Positions 57,799 through 64,000 of a DNA stretch of 64,000 nucleotides are shown here, in pieces. The translations under genes were made by a program, and so were the position numbers. The notes below the pieces were generated by a model. The model made no database searches. It had not been told where the DNA came from and saw only the letters and a list, made by a program, of their open reading frames with translations. How positions within the stretch are numbered: the stretch's first letter is position 1; every line of letters begins with the position of its first letter. The DNA lies in contig OX596336.1 in assembly GCA_951394405.1 (NCBI GenBank), positions 4,030,001 through 4,094,000 on the forward strand, written 5' to 3'. Origin of the DNA: Coprinellus micaceus (Eukaryota > Basidiomycota > Agaricomycetes > Agaricales > Psathyrellaceae).

Positions 57799-60700
57799 TC
57801 AATCCTCGGTATCATCCTCAGTATCGGGCTCCTGTATATCCCTCTCCTCGAAGTCGGATTCTTCCTCACCATCGCCGATATCAGCGACCGCCAGCTCCTC
57901 CTCCTCTAGATTTTCCAAAGTGTCAGCAACTCCCTCTCCAGTATCTCCGCCCAGCCCAGACTCGGATTCGCTCGGATTTTGGTGATCCTCTTGTGGGTGA
58001 GGCAGCAATGATTCCTCATCTTCCACCCCTGAAGCTTGGGGAAGCTCGTCGTGGTGAACGAGGGCTGCAGAGTTCGACAGCGCACTCATGGCTGGGGCGT
58101 CACAATGGCTGTAAATATGGCCTACACCATGCCCCCACGTATATCTCATGAGCATATCGCGGTCAACGAAACTGTTCAAATATGAGCTCCTAGACTCCGG
58201 CCCAGAGATTCTAAGTATCAGACACACCAATTTGCGTAGTACTCTCTCCAATCGTCTTGGTCTTGCGCAATACTCGACTTTATTCTATCCTCGTCTGTGG
58301 AATCGTAGAGGCGCCCTAAGTGATACCTTGGAATCATATGGCAAGCGCGAAGGACGTCGGAAGGGTCAAGGAAGTCGATGGCGCTCAAATCTGTTAGTGG
58401 TCTCAACTTCAGCCGGTCCAACTTATTGGCAGTTGGGGTCGCATCACAGAAAGAGTACCAGCGAACCCAGAGAAAGTCGAAGCGGCGTCTGCGCAGGTCG
58501 GGGGCACCCCTTCCTCGGTACACAATGTTGACGTGATAGACTCCGAGCACGCGAGCATGCACAAACCTATGCACGTCGCTTGGGCGGGCGTCTCCCTCTT
58601 TCTCGTCTTTCTCGAGATGACGTAGGCACATGATGTCGCGACGGGAAGTCTTGGGGTTGACTATATCAGTCTCCCGGCGGACATCATAGCTCGTGTAGTT
58701 GATGTGTAGGATATTGTGGTGGTAAATGCGATCGGAATGGAAAAAGATACGGTCCAAGTCGGAAGGTGCAGTGGGTATGGCTGAGTTTGAGCCTTCTGGC
58801 TGTGGTCCCTGCGGCGGAGAGGAAGACCCAGCTACCAACGACTTCAGTAGCTGGATGCGCAGCTCGTCTTTGTCTACAGATAGCTTTTCTTCTTCTAGGA
58901 GCCGTTGGTAGATGCGAGGGAGGAGGTGGGATTTTAGTTTCGGAATGAAGTTCTAACGGACCCTCAGTATCGCATGTCAAGCAACAATAATCCCTTACAT
59001 TTATCGCGGGGTCGCCTTGCTTGCTTTGAATGAGAGCTGGGAGTTCGACAGGGTGATTCTCTGATTTCCCCACAAAATAGTCGTCGTCTTGCCCGCTATC
59101 ATCCTGATATGATTCGCTTGCCTCCGGAAACAGTTGTTTGCGAAGCTTTCGAATACGTGCTTGGCGAGCCTGGATCCGAGATAGCTGTCGACAGACATTC
59201 TTCTTGCTTGTGCGTTTATAGTGCATCTTTGGGTAGCGGTGGAAACGCTCTGGCTGATGAAATTTCAATATCAGTGGGTGTGTGTGATACACACGCTCGG
59301 CGCTTACCATCTGTGTTGAATAGGAATCCGTCGTCCCGAAAAGGCGTATCGTTGGCACGACATCCCCGATCGCATGCCATTTGTATGTATTGAGATTTAA
59401 GGTCTTCGCCCTGCGCCCATCGCTCTCACCTCCTTCCGTGGGTTCAACTATTTAATCATTTAGTCGATCCTTACATAGGATGCAAGCACGTATCTCTTAC
59501 CTGAATCCTGGCTCGGAGGTGCTGGGTCTTCCTCCGTCGATGACTTGTGAGAGACTTTCCGGCGCTTGGAGGGTTGGGTAGATGTGTCCGACTCACGCTG
59601 CCTCTTCCGAGCCTTCCGAGCCTTCCCAGGCTCACCTGGAATATGAGAACGTCAGGATAGCTTCCTTTATGAGCCCCTGACTCACATACCTGCATGGTGT
59701 TGGCCTCCTCCACTCGGGGCCTCATGGGGGATGACTTTCCGCTTGGCTGACCGGGATTTTGACGCAGGAGCTTTCGCCTCTTTGCTATCCGCCACAGGCA
59801 TATTGTCTGTAAAACGTTCGTTATAGGAATCTTGACCCTTTTCAGACATTTAGTGACATACCAGGGATGGCGTGGGCTCCTACTAGTGAGTCCGGAACGT
59901 TCGAGTCTGCTGCTTTGCGACGTTTTCCAGCCCTCGTCCTCGATGCCCATCCTCCCATCCTCTTCTTGCTCGCTTCATCTAACCCTGACGTGCCTACGAG
60001 GGAAACTGGTCAAATGCTGGGGAAGACCTAGCTATGGGGGTCACTTACTGGTAAGGTTTTCTTGGCTTAGGCTTTGACTTGTCGAAGCTACAGGTTGGGA
60101 CGCTGACACCTGAGACGTTGTTGCCGTGTTCGCGGCTGCCTTGGACACCTTCCCCTTGGCTGCAGCTACTTTTGACGCGCTCGTCCTGGGTGTAGCTGCC
60201 TTTGGCTTAGCCGCCTGCCTGAGTGTTGTGGCCTTGGAAGGCACCGCTCTTGATTTCCTGGACGTTGTTGCCTTGGACATCGAATTAAGTGTTTCTGAAT
60301 CTTCTGTATGGCTGGATGGGACATCTGCCGACTCCCCTGCTCCTTGGAGTGTCAGTTTTGCACACAGATGAGATTTGCGAGGGGTTACCTCTCTGAGCAT
60401 TTGGGGCAGTGGGCTGCGGCGATTGGGTTGTTGTAGGCGCTGATGTCGTCGACGTAGCGACACCTTGGCCTTTCCGAGCTTCTCTCCGTTTGCGTGCTTG
60501 GTACTCCCGTGCCAGCTCCTTGGTTTCAACCTTGCTGCAAGTCTTCTGTACGAAAGCCCTCATCTCATCACCAAACTGGATTGTGAGGCTGTCTAGAAGC
60601 CGCAAAGTATGATCTGTGTGAAGGCGCAGTTTTGCGAACCCGTGCCACCGTCCGAATGTAAAGAGAAGTTTTGTGACTTGCTCGTTATGAGGAGATGGGA

Positions 60701-63497
60701 GGAGTCCTTCAAAGGCCGGAATAGCACACTATTGATATGGAAGTCAATGCCCATCGATGCTATGAGTGATTTCAATGCGAACCTGGAGTAGGTCCTCGAA
60801 GTCTCGAGCAGCAAGCTGTTTCATCTCGCTGACGTTGTTGACGAACCTGCGTATGGTCTCCCTGCCGAATGTCGGCATGTTGCGGAATCTGGGACCACGG
60901 GTAAATGTTCATGCGAGCGCCTCAGGCCCGAGATCGCTCACCTCGCATCTAATTCGTTCATGGTGCCCTTCTTCGTGGCTTCAAGTAGACGTAAAAGCTG
61001 AATAAATAACGCTTTCCAAACCCCCAATTCAACCTCATGCATAACGTCAACCACAAGCATTTCGAATAGATTGAAACCATGCTGCGATAGTCGTGCTGAA
61101 AATGCGTTCTAGACCAAGTTAGCAGGCACAAATATGAGGGCTTGGTAGACCTATCGAGATGCAGGTGAACGCACATCAGTCGGAACTAAAGAGCCGTCAT
61201 CCATTCGTGCCTCGACGAAGGTTGACGCAAATGAAAGATGGTCCTGATACAGATAGGTTCGCGTATCGGCAACCCGCTTCTTACGGTTATCGTCATCTTT
61301 TCTGGCCAGTCGCACGCGATTGTTCCGATCCCTTGCTTTCCCCATTGCCGGTACATCTCCCATTGCAATCTTGCATCTTGGACATGGGAATGTACCCAGG
61401 TTCTTAATGCTGGCGATGAGAATCCTGTTGACAAAGTAAACATGTCAATAGGATGAATGGGAAGGCAGAGAGATGACGACTCGCTTCTCGGGATAATCGG
61501 CGGAGTATGTGAAGATTCGAGGATAGAACCTGCGTTCGATGCCGTCGTAGCAAGTTACGACTATGCCGTGACAGTAAGCCTCCATAAAATCAGCGTCGAG
61601 TAAGTGTTTCCATTGCTCATGAAAGAGCTCCCTCTGGCAGTGAGTGAGGAGTGTGGGGTTTAAGACCGACTTCCCGGTGTATTTGGCGACAAACTCCTTG
61701 AAACGGTCGGGGAGCTAAACAGATATTCGTGTGAGCGCCGATAGCCGAGAACTCCCAAGTATTGGCCATACCTTCTCAAAGAAAGCAACAATTTCAAATA
61801 ATTTGTCGGATGGTTTCGCCCGTTTGTACTTCGAGTCGTTGGCAATCGACATGTAGCAGGGCCAGACCTTCGCAGATCCAAAAGAAGCCAGCATTGTGGC
61901 ATCTGAGGCGAACATCAGTCCGACGACATGTCTTGGCCTCTTGCACCCTGGTTCTGGGGCCGTGTTCTAATGCCTTGAATCAATAAAGGAACTTGCGAGT
62001 GAATTTATCGAATCGCACCTGAAGCTCCTCGTAGGCTTGTATGAATGCAGGAGAATGGTACATCTCCCCGTAAACCCGAACATCCTCTTTCTGGGCTCCA
62101 GGCCTCCAGCGAAGCTCAGCTCCAAGAGTATGAAAATGCTCTTGCCGTGTCGTCGACTCAAGTATCTCCTTGATAATGGGGACAAGTGGCCGATAGTGAA
62201 ACTCAGGTACAGTAAACGCGTAACTTCCAGGTTTTTCCGAGCTCTTGCTAATCGGAACGTTAATAGTCGTTGGGACCGTCATCCACAAAACACCGTCGTC
62301 CTGCCCAAATCTTGGATCGCACTCATCTTCATACTGAGAAGCAGCGAGGACGTCGTTAATTTGACCCCAGTTAGTGTCGCGAACATCCCCAGGTTTGAAG
62401 CTGTCGCTCCCAACAATATCCAGTAGGTGCTGAAAAGAACGCTGGCTTTTCTCGTGATCGTCGGACCAGAACCATTCCCCAAGGCGGAAGGAACTGACGT
62501 TGGGGAATGGGTAGAGAGAAGGCGCGGGCTCCTTCTGGGCGTATCCTTCAGGACTGACGTCGCCCTCCAACGCTTTCGGACCGCCGACACCTTCGAGGAC
62601 TTCCGGAGCATGAACAGCTTTGAGCATTTCCGGCCCTCCGAGACCTTCGTGGAGGTCGGCTGGCACGGTGGAGGAGTCTGGGTCGTGAGGATTGTCATTT
62701 GAATAGAGCGTGTACGACTTATACAAGCCAAAAGCGTTGAGACGGGTCGCCACGCGCCTGGGTTGAGATACAGGCGTGCTGCCTGATTGCACACCATCTA
62801 CCGAGGGAGGAAGGGTACTAGAGGGCGAAGTATGCGTGCTGTTCACTTGGCTTGTTTGGGGCTCGAGCTGTGGTTCGCCGAGAACGGCGTGATAGAGCGA
62901 GGCGGGGAGAGCAGACACGCAGGAGGGCTTTACGTTGGCGGCACGTTGGATCTTGTGCGGTAACACCCTCTTTCGAAGGCCCCTTCCAAGCTCTTCCTCT
63001 TCAGGAGTGTCCTCCTGCATCGCCAGAGGAGTTAGCCAGCCTACGAGGGTGTTTGAAAGATGCTTACGTTTGCTAGCAAGCTCGAGTGTTCGTCACTGAG
63101 TCCAAGTTCTGGCTATGAAATTCATGGCATATGACACCCGCGACATTAGTCTTAGAAAAGATGGGGAGCTCACCGGAGGGGGCGTGGCAGTAGTGATAGT
63201 AGCCTGCTTCACAATATCAACGTCGAAATCCTCGGTACTGCTCGATAGCCACGCCGGTCGTACTCGTTTCCTCGAGTGCGATTTCCCTCCGATCGAAGTC
63301 CCCGCTGACTGAGTATCATCTTTTCGCGACGTTGAGGCATAGTGTCTTTGCCGCGCTTCTTGAAGGTTACGGCCCAGTCGTTGCTTGAAGACAGAGCAGC
63401 GACTGACATGCAGTGCATAGCTGTTTGGCTGCATAAAACGCTTTCCGCATTGACACTTGGCCGACCAGGGCTGATTCGGAAGCTCATCGTTGTACAT
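57799..63497 (-). mobile_element. Plavaka-type DNA transposon transposase gene, 17 exons, apparently intact
   Basis: Probable transposase of the Plavaka group (KDZ/CACTA-related). Exons on the minus strand: 63497..63174, 63112..63068, 63014..62019, 61966..61772, 61714..61485, 61424..61175, 61108..60942, 60888..60783, 60728..60389, 60342..60049, 59993..59862, 59806..59690, 59635..59501, 59447..59308, 59253..58999, 58952..58228, 58171..57799. Total 4824 nt, 1607 aa, frame open throughout. Landmarks: N-terminal zinc finger CQCGKRF...H...C; FRLGEWFWSDDHEKSQRSF; MFASDATMLASFGSAKVWPC; LGTFPCPRCK; LVVDVMHEVELGVWKALF; NNVSEMKQLAARDFEDLLQ; FGTTDSYSTQ; ARVLGVYHVNIVYRGRG; FVDRDMLMRYTWGHGVGH. The intron 61484-61425 has a GC donor (GCGAGT). 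A Lys/Ser/Ala-rich insert (about residues 930-1090) contains nuclear-localisation-like KRRK clusters. Terminal inverted repeats were not found. Confidence 0.8.
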
Positions 63498-64000
63498 ATC
63501 GAGGGGTGCCGGGGCCTGAGGGACCTGAGCTGAGAGGCCTGTCGAACTCGAAAATCTGCGTATATTGCTCTTGGCCGTTTCAAACTTGAGATTAAAGTTG
63601 AACTCAAATCTGCGTTGGGGATTATATTGACGCCGACCATGGCGGCACGTGTCTGAGGGGCAATCTTCGCCAACTGCTGTTGGGCGCTTAGCGCCTAGAT
63701 CTTGGCACGAAAGCTCCCTCGTAACCTCTTAAAACAGCCTCAGTACCTTTATCTCTCAGTTCTTTTCTTTCTAGCTGTCAGAATAAATGAAAGATGTATT
63801 GCATAGTATGAGTAAGCATAAGAAATGATGACGAAACCTGAAGTATTGCGAGTACTAGGATGGACTGCAAAGGAAACAAGACTGAAAAGGGAGGGACGTA
63901 TGCTTATGAGTCAGAACGATTAGGTGACAACGCGGCGCTGGAAGCGAGGAGGGGATTTGGGAGCAGCACGCAACACATGCTCGATCTCCTTCTTGTCAAC
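63498..64000. other. 5' flank of the transposase gene
   Basis: No gene recognised. Contains a perfect short palindrome GGCGCTTAGCGCC near 63684. The upstream end of the transposon probably lies here or beyond the window. Confidence 0.4.

Noticed and set aside
61980..63020. Separate 346-aa minus-strand gene
   Set aside because: It is exon 3 of the transposase; flanking exons join in phase.

Overview
The window reads as genomic DNA of an agaricomycete (mushroom-forming basidiomycete). Nearly every gene is cut by many 45-110 nt GT-AG introns. The families are typical of that group: F-box/LRR proteins with the LSPLRR...EILGEIF start, MYND-finger proteins, GT18-like glycosyltransferases, Dal5-type MFS carriers, small secreted proteins and a Plavaka-type transposase. 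Exon joins below were worked out by hand from reading frame, splice sites and paralogue comparison; no search was run.

Layout. 0-2 kb: C-terminal part of DNA topoisomerase III. 2.8-10.2 kb: two MFS transporter paralogues flanking an F-box gene. 11.3-11.9 kb: a secreted protein. 12.4-34.7 kb: two copies of a three-family set (GT18-like glycosyltransferase, secreted 'NAERLAR' protein, MYND-finger protein) in rearranged order around the splicing factor gene RSE1/SF3B3, with a truncated third MYND copy and an Ohr/OsmC peroxidase gene. 35.3-48 kb: a gene-poor accessory stretch with F-box pseudogenes and, on the minus strand, a gene with a fungal ubiquitin-like domain. 48.5-52 kb: two hypothetical genes, one with an internally duplicated domain. 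52.8-57 kb: a possible LTR, odd repeats and a second copy of the F-box remnant/repeat block. 57.8-63.5 kb: an apparently intact 17-exon Plavaka-type transposase.

The most unusual object is the 3.1 kb array of 67-bp repeats at 36.6-39.7 kb. Read on the minus strand, each unit is a 64-nt intron-like sequence (GTAAGT...CAG) followed by a 3-nt variable triplet. Introns and triplets continue into non-repetitive DNA on both sides: upstream to ubiquitin-like domain exons, downstream to a conserved terminal exon. The 51 triplets contain no stop and translate, in order, into a charged amphipathic-helix-like peptide. I therefore propose a gene whose tail is encoded by about 51 consecutive single-codon exons. 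A second locus at 56.7-57.1 kb has six such triplets and a homologous terminal exon. This is inferred from sequence only and needs cDNA evidence.
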